Source of the DNA: Microthrixaceae bacterium
GTDB taxonomy: Bacteria > Actinomycetota > Acidimicrobiia > Acidimicrobiales > Microtrichaceae
Assembly: GCA_020637215.1 (NCBI GenBank)
Contig: JACJWI010000006.1
Span: forward strand, 129,677-193,676
Direction of reading: 5' to 3'
Length of the DNA: 64,000 bases
How positions within the stretch are numbered: the first letter of the stretch is position 1; each line of letters starts with the position of its first letter. Below the pieces are notes generated by a model. The model had not been told where the DNA came from. It searched no databases and saw only the letters and a program-made list of their open reading frames with translations. The translations under genes and the position numbers were made by a program. This document shows, one piece after another, positions 28,086 to 36,545 of this stretch.

Positions 28086-29131
28086 CCGACCACCCCGACG
28101 TCGGCCCGCTCCGGCGGCTCGGCTCGTGCCAGGAGCATCGCGTCGCCGAAGGACAGGAACCGGTAGCCGTCGGCCAACGCCGTGGCGTACAGGTCACGCC
28201 AGCGGGGGCCGACGAACGCCTGCACCAACGCCAGCAGGCTGGTGCGGGGCAGGTGGAAGTTGGTGACCATCGCGTCGACGACGGCGAAGCGGTACCCGGG
28301 GGTGATGAACAGGTCGGTGCGGCCCGACGGCTCGCCGCGGGTGGCCCGCGACTCGAGCGCCCGAACCGAGGTGGTGCCCACCGCCACCACCCGGCCGCCG
28401 TCGGCCCGGGTGCGCTCGACCGCCTCCCACGTGGCAGCCGGCACCGAGTATCGCTCGGTGTGGATCGCGTGGTCCTCGACCCGCTCGGTCGACAGCGGAC
28501 GGAACGTGTCGAGGCCGACGACCAGCTCCACCGCCGCCGTCGCCACCCCGCGCCGGGTCAGCTCGGCGAGGAGCCGGTCGGTCAGGTGCAGACCCGCGGT
28601 GGGCGCCGCCGCGGACGCGGGTCGGGCCGAGAACACCGTCTGGTAGCGCTCGGCGTCGGTCAGCCGCTCCCCGATGTACGGCGGCAGCGGCATCTCCCCG
28701 GCGTGCTCCAGCGCGTCGAGGAGCGGGACGTCGCTGTGGGGTCGTACGAGCTTGCGGCCGTCGCCGACGTCGGGACCGATGTCGAAGCGGAGGCCGCCGG
28801 CGGTGGCGTCGACCACGTCGCCGGGGCGCAGCTTGCGGGCCGGGCGGCACAGCACCTCCCACCAGCCGTCGTCGCGCTCCTCGAGCAGGAGCACCTCGCC
28901 CGTCCCCCCGCTGGCCCGTTCGATCGGCACCCGGGCCGGCAGCACGCGGGTGTCGTTGAGGACCAGCAGGTCGCCGGGGCGCACCAGCTCGGGCAGCTCG
29001 GCCACGGTCCGGTGCTCGGGGTCCCGTCCCGGGCCGCGGTCGACCAGGAGCCGTGCCGCGTCACGCGGTTCGATCGGCACCTGGGCGATGGCGCCCTCGG
29101 GCAGGTCGTAGTCGAGCTCGTCGGTGCGCAT
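28082..29131 (-). CDS. queA: S-adenosylmethionine:tRNA ribosyltransferase-isomerase
   Basis: A 349-residue enzyme that converts preQ1-tRNA to epoxyqueuosine-tRNA. Family blocks are clear: LDYDLPEGAIAQVPIEPRDAARLLV at the N-terminus (shown here as 7-31), LLVLNDTRVLPARV, PLPPYIGE, AAPTAGLHLTDRLL, ITPGYRFAVVDAMVTNFHLPRTSLLALV (C-terminal), and SFGDAMLLAR at the end. Full length. It acts in the step after Tgt, whose start codon overlaps its stop. Confidence 0.96.
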   Translation of the reverse strand: MRTDELDYDLPEGAIAQVPIEPRDAARLLVDRGPGRDPEHRTVAELPELVRPGDLLVLNDTRVLPARVPIERASGGTGEVLLLEERDDGWWEVLCRPARKLRPGDVVDATAGGLRFDIGPDVGDGRKLVRPHSDVPLLDALEHAGEMPLPPYIGERLTDAERYQTVFSARPASAAAPTAGLHLTDRLLAELTRRGVATAAVELVVGLDTFRPLSTERVEDHAIHTERYSVPAATWEAVERTRADGGRVVAVGTTSVRALESRATRGEPSGRTDLFITPGYRFAVVDAMVTNFHLPRTSLLALVQAFVGPRWRDLYATALADGYRFLSFGDAMLLARAEPPERADVGVVG

Positions 29132-29152
29132 CGGGGCCGGCGGGTCGGCCGG

Positions 29153-30301
29153 TCAGAACCCCATGGAGCGACCGATGATCTCCTTCATGATCTCGGTGGT
29201 CCCGCCGTAGATCGAGGTGATGCGGGCGTCGGTCCAGGCCCGCGCGATCGGGTACTCGTTCATGTAGCCGTAGCCGCCGTGCAGCTGCATGCCGGTGTCG
29301 GCCACCCGCTTCTGCAGCTCGGTGGTCCACCACTTGGCCATCGACGCCTCCTCGGCGGTGAGGCGGCCGTCGTTGAGCAGCTCGACGCAGCGGTCGACGA
29401 ACGTCTCGGCGATCGTCACCTCGGTCTCCATCTCGGCCAGCTTGAAGCGGCTGTTCTGGAAGGTGCCGATCGGTTGGCCGAACGCGGTGCGCTCCTTGGC
29501 GTAGTCGATCGTCCAGGTGAGCATCGCCCGGCAGTGCGCCACCGCGGCCGCCGCGATCGACAGCCGCTCCTGGGGCAGGTTCTTGACCAGCAGCACGAAG
29601 CCCTGGCCCTCGTCGCCCAGGCGGTTGGCCACCGGGACGCGGACGTCGGTGAAGAACAGCTCGGCGGTGTCCTGGGCGTGCATCCCGACCTTGTCCAGGT
29701 TGCGGCCCCGCTCGAAGCCCTCCATGCCCCGCTCGACGACGACGATCGACATGCCCTTGTGCTTCTGGGTGGGGTCGGTCTTGCACGCGACCAGGACCAG
29801 GTCCGCGTGGATGCCGTTGGTGATGAAGGTCTTGGAGCCGTTGAGCACGTAGGTGTCGCCGTCGCGGATGGCGGTGGTGGTCATCGACGCCAAATCCGAC
29901 CCGATGCCCGGCTCGGTCATGGCCACCGCGGTGATCAGCTCGCCAGAGGCGATGCCCGGCAGCCAGCGCTGCTTCTGCTCGTCGGTCGTGTAGTCGAGGA
30001 AGTAGGGCAGGCAGACGTCGTTGTGCAGCGTCATGCCCAGGCCGTGGGGGTACAGGTCGGCCCGGGTGAGCTCCTCGACGATCACCTGGCTGTAGCGGAA
30101 GTCGTCGACGCCCGCTCCGCCGTACTGCTCGGGCACGGCCATGGCCAGGAACCCGGAGGCGCCGGCCTTGGCGAACACGTCGCGGTCGACGATCTCGGCC
30201 TCGGTCCAGGCCTCGCGGTGCGGGACCATCTCGCGGTCGAGGAACGTCCGGAACGCCTCGCGGAACATGTCGTGCTCGTCGGTGAAGTGGTCGCGTTGCA
30301 C
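29153..30301 (-). CDS. Acyl-CoA dehydrogenase
   Basis: A 382-residue flavoprotein that introduces an alpha-beta double bond into an acyl-CoA, passing electrons to ETF. The GTG at 30301 has GAGG 7 bases upstream and gives a family-like start (VQRDHFTDEHDMFREAFRTF). Visible blocks are FLAMAVPEQYGGAGVDD, ITAVAMTEPGIGSDLASM (FAD binding), YVLNGSKTFITNG and the C-terminal MQLHGGYGYMNEYPIAR and YGGTTEIMKEIIGRS. The position of TEI and the overall sequence resemble long-chain/FadE types. Its exact substrate cannot be read. It sits between queA and ruvB, where most relatives have nothing. Confidence 0.93.
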   Translation of the reverse strand: MQRDHFTDEHDMFREAFRTFLDREMVPHREAWTEAEIVDRDVFAKAGASGFLAMAVPEQYGGAGVDDFRYSQVIVEELTRADLYPHGLGMTLHNDVCLPYFLDYTTDEQKQRWLPGIASGELITAVAMTEPGIGSDLASMTTTAIRDGDTYVLNGSKTFITNGIHADLVLVACKTDPTQKHKGMSIVVVERGMEGFERGRNLDKVGMHAQDTAELFFTDVRVPVANRLGDEGQGFVLLVKNLPQERLSIAAAAVAHCRAMLTWTIDYAKERTAFGQPIGTFQNSRFKLAEMETEVTIAETFVDRCVELLNDGRLTAEEASMAKWWTTELQKRVADTGMQLHGGYGYMNEYPIARAWTDARITSIYGGTTEIMKEIIGRSMGF

Positions 30302-30439
30302 TGGGTGACCTCGGGAGTGGGGGGTTGCGGTGGTGGGGTGGTTGGGTGCGATGGCCCGGCCCTGCGCCGGCAGGTCCGGACCGTTCAGATGTGCCTCCCA
30401 GACTCCCACGCGGACGGTCCTGCGACCGAACCGGGCCGG

Positions 30440-31549
30440 TCAGTCGAACAGGCTCGGGTCCACCGTTCCGGGCAGCGCCGACGGTGGCGGCACCATCCCG
30501 AGGTGCTGCCACGCCGCCGCGGTGGCGACCCGTCCCCGGGGCGTGCGGATGAGCAGGCCCTGTTGGATCAGGTACGGCTCGTAGACGTCTTCGACCGTCT
30601 CGGGAGGTTCGGCCACCGCGATGGCCAGGGTCGACAGGCCGACGGGTCCGCCGCCGAAGCGGGCGCACAGCGAGGTGAGGATCGACCGGTCGACCTTGTC
30701 GAGGCCCATGGAGTCGATGCCGAACATCTCGAGGCCGGCGCGGGCCGTCGCCGCGTCGATGCGGCCGTCGCCCTCCACCTCGGCCACGTCGCGCACCCGG
30801 CGCAGCAGTCGGTTGGCGATGCGGGGCGTGCCCCGTGACCGACCGGCGATCTCCTCGGCGCCGGCCCCATCGATGTCGGCGCCGAGGATGCCGGCCGCGC
30901 GCACGACGATGGCGCGCAGGTCGTCGGGCTCGTAGTAGTCGAGCCGGGCCACCAGGCCGAAGCGGTCCCGCAGCGGCCCGGTGATCAGCCCGGTGCGGGT
31001 GGTGGCCCCGACCAGGCAGAAGCGGGGCAGGTCCAGGCGGATCGAGCGCGCCGCGGGGCCCTTGCCCAGGACGATGTCGAGCTGGAAGTCCTCCATGGCC
31101 GGGTAGAGGACCTCTTCGATCGACCGGGAGAGCCGGTGGATCTCGTCGATGAACAGGACGTCGCCGTCGCCCAGCTTGGTGAGGATGGCGGCCAGGTCAC
31201 CCGGACGTTCGAGCGCGGGGCCCGAGGTGACCTGCATGGTCACGTCCATCTCGGTGGCGACGATGCCGGCGAGCGACGTCTTGCCCAACCCGGGCGGCCC
31301 CGCGAACAGGAAGTGGTCCGCGGCCTGACCGCGACGCCGGGCCGCCTCCAGGATGACGGCGAGGCGGCGCTTGAGCTCGGTCTGGCCGACGAACTCGTCC
31401 AGCGTGCGGGGGCGGAGGGTTGCGACCGGATCGGAGGAGGGGTCGACGAGGTCGGCCCCCTCGCCGGGCGCGACCTGCGACGCGGCGGAGCGGTCGACGT
31501 CGTCGTCGCCCTCGTGCGGCGACGGGTCGAGGAGCTCTTCGCGTGCCAT
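30440..31549 (-). CDS. ruvB: Holliday junction branch-migration helicase RuvB
   Basis: A 369-residue AAA+ motor that drives branch migration with RuvA. The ATG at 31549 leaves an acidic leader of about 45 residues before the family start TLRPRTLDEFVGQ. Walker A (FAGPPGLGKTSLAG) lies near residue 83, Walker B (DVLFIDEIHRLSR) near 133, and sensor 1 (LVGATTRTGLITGPLRDRFG) near 180. The winged-helix DNA-binding end has YLIQQGLLIRTPRGRVATA. It lies 43 bases after ruvA in the ruvC-ruvA-ruvB order. Confidence 0.97.
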   Translation of the reverse strand: MAREELLDPSPHEGDDDVDRSAASQVAPGEGADLVDPSSDPVATLRPRTLDEFVGQTELKRRLAVILEAARRRGQAADHFLFAGPPGLGKTSLAGIVATEMDVTMQVTSGPALERPGDLAAILTKLGDGDVLFIDEIHRLSRSIEEVLYPAMEDFQLDIVLGKGPAARSIRLDLPRFCLVGATTRTGLITGPLRDRFGLVARLDYYEPDDLRAIVVRAAGILGADIDGAGAEEIAGRSRGTPRIANRLLRRVRDVAEVEGDGRIDAATARAGLEMFGIDSMGLDKVDRSILTSLCARFGGGPVGLSTLAIAVAEPPETVEDVYEPYLIQQGLLIRTPRGRVATAAAWQHLGMVPPPSALPGTVDPSLFD

Positions 31550-31592
31550 CAGCGGACCCGCCCGCGAGCCGGACCGGCGCAGGGTCGGGCTC

Positions 31593-32192
31593 TCACGCGG
31601 CCGCCAGCCTCTGGAGCGCCTCGCGCAGCAGCTCGGAGGTGTCGCCGTCGGCGGGCAGGTCGACCAGCACCCGACCGATCTCATCGGCGCCGTAGCCGAG
31701 CTCGGCCAACGCGTCGCGAACATCCGCGCGGGTCCCGCCGCGGGGCGCTCCGGTGATGGCCGCCACCGCGGCGGAGGCGTCGACCTCGCCGGCCTGCATC
31801 CGGGACTTGAGCTCGACGAGCAGCCGAGCCGCGGTCTTGCGGCCGACTCCGGGGACGAGGCAGAGCGCGGCGACGTCGTCGGAGGCGAGGATGCGGCGCA
31901 GCTCCAGCGGTGAGTGCACCGACAGGATGGCCAGTCCGAGGGCGGGTCCGACGCCGTGGGTGCCGATCAGCACCTCGAAGACCCGTCGGTCCTCGATCGT
32001 CGTGAACCCGTAGAGGGTCACCGCGTCCTCACGGACCTGCTGGTGGACGTGCAGGAACGTCTCGGCGCCGACGTCGCCGGCAGCGGCGGCGGTGGCCGGG
32101 GTGACCTGGAGCCGGTAGCCGATGCCTCCGACCTCGACGAGCAGCTCCGGTCCGTCGCGGTCGAGCAGGGTCCCACGCAGCGAGCCGATCAC
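31593..32192 (-). CDS. ruvA: Holliday junction DNA-binding protein RuvA
   Basis: A 199-residue junction-binding tetramer subunit. The GTG at 32192 overlaps the ruvC stop (GTGA) and gives the family start VIGSLRGTLLD. Domain I (OB fold) includes LLVEVGGIGYRLQV. The helix-hairpin-helix region has GVGPALGLAILS and LVPGVGRKTAARLLVELK. Domain III (ALAELGYGADEIGRVLVDL), which contacts RuvB, closes the protein. Confidence 0.96.
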   Translation of the reverse strand: MIGSLRGTLLDRDGPELLVEVGGIGYRLQVTPATAAAAGDVGAETFLHVHQQVREDAVTLYGFTTIEDRRVFEVLIGTHGVGPALGLAILSVHSPLELRRILASDDVAALCLVPGVGRKTAARLLVELKSRMQAGEVDASAAVAAITGAPRGGTRADVRDALAELGYGADEIGRVLVDLPADGDTSELLREALQRLAAA

Positions 32193-32668
32193 CGGAGCAC
32201 CCCGCTCATGGCGACGTGGGTGAGCGCGACCGCGGCGGCATCGGCGGCGTCGGGCGGGTGCGGCGGAGCGGGGAGGTCGAGGAGGATCTGCACCATCTTC
32301 TGCACCTGTTCCTTGTCGGCGTCGCCGTGGCCGGCGACGGCGTCCTTCACCTGGTTGGGCGAGTACTCGACGACCTCGGCGCCCCGGGCGGCGGCTTCGG
32401 CCATGAGGACCCCCGACGCCTGGCCGACGCCCATGGCGGTGCGCACGTTGACCTGGAACAGGACGCGCTCCACCGCCACCGACCGCGGCTCGAACTCGTC
32501 GAGCAGGCCGCGGAAGTCGTCGCGGAGCTCGGCGAGCCGCCTGGGGACGTCCATGTCGGGGTCGGTGCGCATGACGCCGAGCGCGGCGGCCCGGGGCGCG
32601 CCGTCGCCGATTCGCAGCACGCAGTAGCCGCACCGCGACAGCCCGGGATCCACACCGAGTACGAACAC
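32189..32668 (-). CDS. ruvC: Holliday junction resolvase RuvC
   Basis: A 159-residue endonuclease that cuts recombination junctions. The GTG at 32668 gives VFVLGVDPGLSRCGYCVLR, with the first catalytic Asp in GVDPG. The glutamate in SVAVERVLFQVN follows, then the C-terminal acidic residues in PPDAADAAAVALTH. The length is slightly short but complete. No clear SD is seen before the GTG. It is divergent from an ABC exporter across 159 bases and heads the ruvCAB unit. Confidence 0.95.
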   Translation of the reverse strand: MFVLGVDPGLSRCGYCVLRIGDGAPRAAALGVMRTDPDMDVPRRLAELRDDFRGLLDEFEPRSVAVERVLFQVNVRTAMGVGQASGVLMAEAAARGAEVVEYSPNQVKDAVAGHGDADKEQVQKMVQILLDLPAPPHPPDAADAAAVALTHVAMSGVLR

Positions 32669-32827
32669 AGGTTCGACCGTAGCAACTGCGACCGGGTGAG
32701 CGGGGGGACCCTCGCGGCCGCGTGACCGGGACCGCCGGGTGGCGGTTCGGCCCGGTCGCGCCCACGTCTCCCACCACGGCCACGGCATCACGAGCTACAG
32801 ATCGCGGCGGACGCGCCGATACGACCA

Positions 32828-34045
32828 GTGATGGAGTCCCTCGGATCCCCCGCTGCCCCGCCGCGTCCCACCACGGAGGGCTCCGGCTCCTCCCCCACCG
32901 CGCTCGTCCCCCCGCCGTACCGCGGGCCGCTGCCGAACCCGCCGACCTCAGCCGTACCGTCGGTGCCGACAGGCGTGACGCCGGTGCCGGCGTTCGGATC
33001 CGATGTCGCCGTCGTCCCTCCGACGGCTACGGCCCCGGTCACCGCCCCGACCGACGTGGGCGCATCGGCTCCCGTGGTGCAGCTGTCGGGAGTCGGGCAC
33101 CGCTTCGGCGCCAACGACGCGCTGCGGGACCTGAGTTTCGAGGTGCCCGACGGCGCCATCACCGTGCTGCTGGGCCCGAACGGCGCCGGCAAGACGACCG
33201 CCATCCGGGCCATCACCGGAGCCCTCGCCCCGATGTGGGGCACGGTGCGCACCTTCGGACTCGACCCCGACGACGACGGCCACCTGGTGCGGCCCCGCTG
33301 CGGGGTGGTGTCGGCCAAGCCCGCGCTCTACGACCGGCTGAGCGGGCGCGACAACCTGGCCTACGCGGCTGAGCTCTACGGGGTCGGCGCCGACGCGGCG
33401 GACCGGATCGAACGTTGCGCCACCCGCTTCGGCATCGAGGACGCTCTCGACCAGCTCGTCGGCGGCTACTCGACGGGGATGAAGACCCGCCTGGCGCTGG
33501 CGCGTTCGGTGCTCCACGACCCGCAGCTGCTGCTGTACGACGAGCCGACCTCGGGTCTGGACCCGGAGTCCTCCTACGCCGTGCTCGACATGATCCGCGA
33601 CATGACCTCCTACGGCCACACGGTGGTCATGTGCACCCACCTGCTGGCCGAGGCCGAGGGGCTGGCGGACCACATCGTCATGATCGAGTCGGGCACCGAC
33701 CTGATCTCCGGTTCGCCGACGGAGCTGACCCGTCGCTACTGGCCGAACCCGATCGTCACCCTCGATGCCGAGGACCCCCGGCTGCTCGACCGGGCGGCCG
33801 CGTTCCCCGGCGTGTCGGGGTACCGACGGGACCCCGCGGGGGCCCGCCTCGAGGTCGACGACCTGCGCCGGGTGCCCGACATGGTCGCCTCGCTGATCGC
33901 CGACGGCGTGCGGGTGACCCGGGTCGAGCCGCACGTCCCGACCCTCGAGGACCTCTACTTCACCATCCGCCGCGAGTCCGGGGTGGGAGAGCGCAGCATC
34001 GCCGCACCCGGCGGCGCCGCCCGACCCGACGGAGGTCTCCGATGA
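32828..34045 (+). CDS. ABC-2 type exporter, ATP-binding subunit
   Basis: A 405-residue protein. The first 80 residues are a Pro/Thr/Ala-rich low-complexity leader; starts at the GTG 32828 or ATG 32831 are both possible. The nucleotide-binding domain has Walker A (LLGPNGAGKTTAIRAITG) near residue 117, the signature YSTGMKTRLALARSV and Walker B (LLLYDEPTSGLDPESS). The switch His is in MCTHLLAEAEGLADHIVMIE. The C-terminal 100 residues are a regulatory extension (PTLEDLYFTI) as in drug/Na+ exporters. The stop overlaps the permease ATG by 4 bases. Substrate unknown. Confidence 0.93.
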   Translation: MMESLGSPAAPPRPTTEGSGSSPTALVPPPYRGPLPNPPTSAVPSVPTGVTPVPAFGSDVAVVPPTATAPVTAPTDVGASAPVVQLSGVGHRFGANDALRDLSFEVPDGAITVLLGPNGAGKTTAIRAITGALAPMWGTVRTFGLDPDDDGHLVRPRCGVVSAKPALYDRLSGRDNLAYAAELYGVGADAADRIERCATRFGIEDALDQLVGGYSTGMKTRLALARSVLHDPQLLLYDEPTSGLDPESSYAVLDMIRDMTSYGHTVVMCTHLLAEAEGLADHIVMIESGTDLISGSPTELTRRYWPNPIVTLDAEDPRLLDRAAAFPGVSGYRRDPAGARLEVDDLRRVPDMVASLIADGVRVTRVEPHVPTLEDLYFTIRRESGVGERSIAAPGGAARPDGGLR

Positions 34046-34959
34046 CGACGATCGAGTTCGAGGACCGCAACCCGGCCGGCGCCACCGGCCCCCAGCGCAG
34101 CGCACGGCACTCCCGTCGGACCCGGGCCGCCCGGGACTTCGACCGCCACCGCATGTGGGTGGTGGCCCGCACCGACCTGCGCCAGCTCGTGCAGTCCAAG
34201 GACTACTGGATCCCGATGGTGGCGCTCGGCTCGCTGTTCTTCTTCGTGATCCCGACGATCCTGCTGTTGACCATCACCCGCATCGGCGACATCAACGTGG
34301 TTCAGCAGGCCAGCCAGGCGCTCAAGATCCTCCCGGCCCAGGCTCAGGCCCAGATCCAGGGCAGCTCGCCGCAGGGCCGGACGGCCTTCGCTCTGGCGGT
34401 GTACCTGTTCGCACCGGTGGCGGTGGTGGTGCCGCTGACGATCTCGACCGCGGTCGGCGCCGCCACCCTCGTCGGCGAGCGGGAGCGGGGAACCGGCGAG
34501 TTCCTGGCCCACTCCCCCGCCTCGGTGCGCGAGATCTACCTGGGCAAGCTGTTCGCCAGCTTCGTGCCCGGCTACATGACCACGCTGGTCGGCTTCGGCA
34601 TGTACTCGCTGGTGGTCAACCTGGTGGTCGGTCCCGACGTCGGCGGCTGGTTCTTCCCGACATCGCAGTGGTGGGTCCTGATGCTGTGGATCATCCCCCC
34701 GTTCCTGCTGCTCACGTTGTCGCTGGTGTTGCGCCTGTCGGCCCGGGTGCGATCGACCGCCGCGGCCCAGCAGGCGTCGGGGCTGATCACCCTGCCGATG
34801 ATCGGAATCGCGTACAGCCAGTCGACCGGGACGTTGCTCGGGGGATCGCCGAACACGGGTTGGATCCTGGGCGCGATCGCCTGGGTGGTCGCGGCGATCA
34901 GCCTGCACACCGGCGTCCGATCCGTCACCCGGGCCCGCCTCCTCGGCGTCGCCCAGTGA
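34042..34959 (+). CDS. ABC-2 type exporter, permease subunit
   Basis: A 305-residue membrane protein with about six helices, for example YWIPMVALGSLFFFVIPTIL, LYLFAPVAVVVPLTIS-like sequence near residue 120, and WVLMLWIIPPFLLLTLSLVL. The cytoplasmic GERERGTGEFLAHSPASVREIYLGK loop (residues 152-176) is the usual NBD-coupling site of ABC-2 permeases. The ATG overlaps the ATPase stop. The final A of its TGA stop is the first base of the 48-bp inverted repeat that begins the next element. Confidence 0.9.
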   Translation: MTTIEFEDRNPAGATGPQRSARHSRRTRAARDFDRHRMWVVARTDLRQLVQSKDYWIPMVALGSLFFFVIPTILLLTITRIGDINVVQQASQALKILPAQAQAQIQGSSPQGRTAFALAVYLFAPVAVVVPLTISTAVGAATLVGERERGTGEFLAHSPASVREIYLGKLFASFVPGYMTTLVGFGMYSLVVNLVVGPDVGGWFFPTSQWWVLMLWIIPPFLLLTLSLVLRLSARVRSTAAAQQASGLITLPMIGIAYSQSTGTLLGGSPNTGWILGAIAWVVAAISLHTGVRSVTRARLLGVAQ

Positions 34960-35006
34960 TATAGGGGTCCTCACTCACATCCCTTGTCACAATCCCGACC
35001 CCAGAA
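34959..35006 (+). repeat. Left 48-bp inverted repeat
   Basis: Begins ATATAGGGGTCC and ends AATCCCGACCCCAGAA. It matches the reverse complement of 35985-36032 at 46 of 48 positions; the mismatches are at 34971 and 35001. It starts inside the permease stop codon. A TTGTCA within it could serve as a -35 element reading inward. Confidence 0.95.
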
Positions 35007-35063
35007 TCAACGGGTCGCGGTCCCCGGTGACAACTCACTCCCTGATCGGTACTCCTGTCCTCC

Positions 35064-35990
35064 GTGGAGGAGAGCCCCGATCGACGACTGCAGCGGTGGG
35101 CCGCGGCGCATCACGGCCTGTACCGGGCGACCGACGCGCTCGAGGCCGGCCTCACCCGACGCCAGATCCGCTACCGGGTGGAACAGGGACGTGCCGACCG
35201 GATCGGCTACGACCTCTTCCGGATCGCCGGTGCTCCGGTGACCCAGGACCAGCGCACCCTGGCCGCGGCGTGGCGCAGCGGCGGCGTGGTCTCTCACCGG
35301 ACCGCAGCTGAGCTCCACGACCTCATCGGCCGGAGCATCCACACGCCGCACGCCTCGGTGGCGCGGCGCAGCTCGCACTGGCTCGACGACGTCGTGCTGC
35401 ACCGCACCGAGGACCTGCTCGACGTCGAGACCATGGAGCTGAGGGGCGTCCCGGTCACCACCCCCGCCCGGACGCTCGTCGACATGGGCCTGCAGGTGAC
35501 CGACAAGGAGCTGGAGAAGGCCCTGCACCGGGCGGTCCACACGGGTCGCACCACCTTCGAGGAGGTGTGGCGGATCTACAGGCGGATCTCGGCGCAGGGT
35601 CGCAACGGGGCGGGACCGATCGGCGACCTCCTGCGATCGATCGACATCGACTCCGCCGCGGCCGAGAGCGATCTGGAGGTCGAGCTGATCGCCGCGCTGA
35701 GGACGTTCGGGGCCCCGACACCGGTCCGCCAGCACGACGTCATCGTCGACGGGCACAGGTTCCGCCTCGACCTGGCCTATCCCGATCACCGCGTCTTCCT
35801 GGAGGGCGACGGGTTCGGGGTCCACGGCGACCGTGAGGGCTTCGAGCTCGACCGCTGGCGCCAGGACCTGCTCGTCGTCCACGGGTGGTGGCCACTGCGG
35901 TTCACGTGGCGTCAGATCCGTCGATCGCCTGAGTGGTGCGCGCTGACGGTGCTGCGCAAGCTGGATCAGGTCGGGTCGCCGGATTTCTGA
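35064..35990 (+). CDS. AbiEi-like N-terminal domain fused to DUF559/Vsr-like nuclease domain
   Basis: A 308-residue protein. The start is GTG at 35064. Residues 5-50 (LQRWAAAHHGLYRATDALE, LTRRQIRYRVEQG) form a winged-helix of the AbiEi antitoxin/type IV TA kind. The middle (SHRTAAELHDLIG, VTTPARTLVDMG) is also AbiEi-like. The C-terminal 90 residues match the DUF559 nuclease fold: FRLDLAYPDHRVFLEGDG has the spaced acidic residues of a PD-(D/E)XK site, and WRQDLLVVHGWWPLRFTW is the usual ending strand. The family is common as solitary actinobacterial genes of unproven role. No partner AbiEii toxin gene is next to it. The stop lies inside the right inverted repeat. Confidence 0.8.
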   Translation: MEESPDRRLQRWAAAHHGLYRATDALEAGLTRRQIRYRVEQGRADRIGYDLFRIAGAPVTQDQRTLAAAWRSGGVVSHRTAAELHDLIGRSIHTPHASVARRSSHWLDDVVLHRTEDLLDVETMELRGVPVTTPARTLVDMGLQVTDKELEKALHRAVHTGRTTFEEVWRIYRRISAQGRNGAGPIGDLLRSIDIDSAAAESDLEVELIAALRTFGAPTPVRQHDVIVDGHRFRLDLAYPDHRVFLEGDGFGVHGDREGFELDRWRQDLLVVHGWWPLRFTWRQIRRSPEWCALTVLRKLDQVGSPDF

Positions 35991-36032
35991 GGTCGGGATT
36001 GTGACAAGGGATGTGAGTGCGGACCCCTATAT
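35985..36032 (-). repeat. Right 48-bp inverted repeat
   Basis: The mirror copy of 34959-35006. It holds the stop codon of the nuclease-like gene on the plus strand (TGA at 35988-35990) and, on the minus strand, the TAG stop of the peroxiredoxin gene (36027-36029). Confidence 0.95.
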
Positions 36033-36545
36033 CTGGGAGAGGATGGTGAGGAGGTCGGGGGTGCTCTGGTAGCCGGTGCCGGCGTTGAGGTAGCGGTGCG
36101 CGTAGCGGACGATCCCGGCGGCGTCGATGACGAACGTCGAGCGCCGGTACAGGTCGAGCAGTCCGACGACGCCGAAGGATCGGCCGACCGCCAGGTCCTC
36201 GTCGGACAGCAACGGGAACGCGAAGCCGTCCTGGGCCGCGGCGAAGGCCCGGTGCGACTCGGGCGACTGCGGCGAGATGGCCAGCACCGACGCGTCGAGG
36301 CGGTCGAACTCGCCGATCGTCCTCGTGTACTCGCTCAACTGCGCCGTGCAGACCGGCGAGTCATCCGCCGGGTAGAAGGCGACCACCACCGGCCTTCCCC
36401 GCAGATCCGACAGCGTCACTTCGACCGACTGGCCGTTGCGACCGTCGACGCCGGGCAGTGTGAAGTCCGGAGCCGGATCACCGATCCGGAGGTCCGAGTC
36501 AGCCGGGTCGACCGGATCCCGATCGGCAGCGCCCGGATCGCTCAC
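36027..36545 (-). CDS. Peroxiredoxin (AhpC/TSA, Bcp-like)
   Basis: A 172-residue thiol peroxidase. After a 20-residue acidic leader the thioredoxin-fold domain begins (IGDPAPDFTLPGVDG). The peroxidatic cysteine is in AFYPADDSPVCTAQLSEY; the resolving cysteine five residues on, seen in classic Bcp, is absent, so it probably acts as a 1-Cys type or uses another thiol. FPLLSDEDLAVGRSFGV and RRSTFVIDAAGIVRYAH are family blocks. It overlaps yebC by 4 bases (36542-36545). Its stop codon comes from the inverted repeat of the adjacent cassette, so its natural end may once have been different. Confidence 0.92.
   Translation of the reverse strand: MSDPGAADRDPVDPADSDLRIGDPAPDFTLPGVDGRNGQSVEVTLSDLRGRPVVVAFYPADDSPVCTAQLSEYTRTIGEFDRLDASVLAISPQSPESHRAFAAAQDGFAFPLLSDEDLAVGRSFGVVGLLDLYRRSTFVIDAAGIVRYAHRYLNAGTGYQSTPDLLTILSQI

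Larger units (their letters stand above)
34959..36032. mobile_element. Putative inverted-repeat-bounded cassette carrying one nuclease-like gene
   Basis: About 1.07 kb. Two 48-bp inverted repeats, 46 of 48 identical, enclose a single gene and no transposase. The outer edges abut the last codons of two convergent chromosomal genes (ABC permease on the left, peroxiredoxin on the right). CCCAG also precedes both outer edges in inverted orientation, two bases off on the left. No direct target-site duplication was seen. The right repeat contains the cargo gene's stop codon. The structure suggests a mobile or selfish element moved by other means (for example a trans-acting transposase or repair at the nuclease's own cut), but movement is not shown. 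Confidence 0.55.

Noticed and set aside
28253..30838. A plus-strand open frame of 861 codons across queA, the acyl-CoA dehydrogenase and ruvB
   Set aside because: Same antisense effect; no family motifs, and three well-supported genes lie on the other strand.
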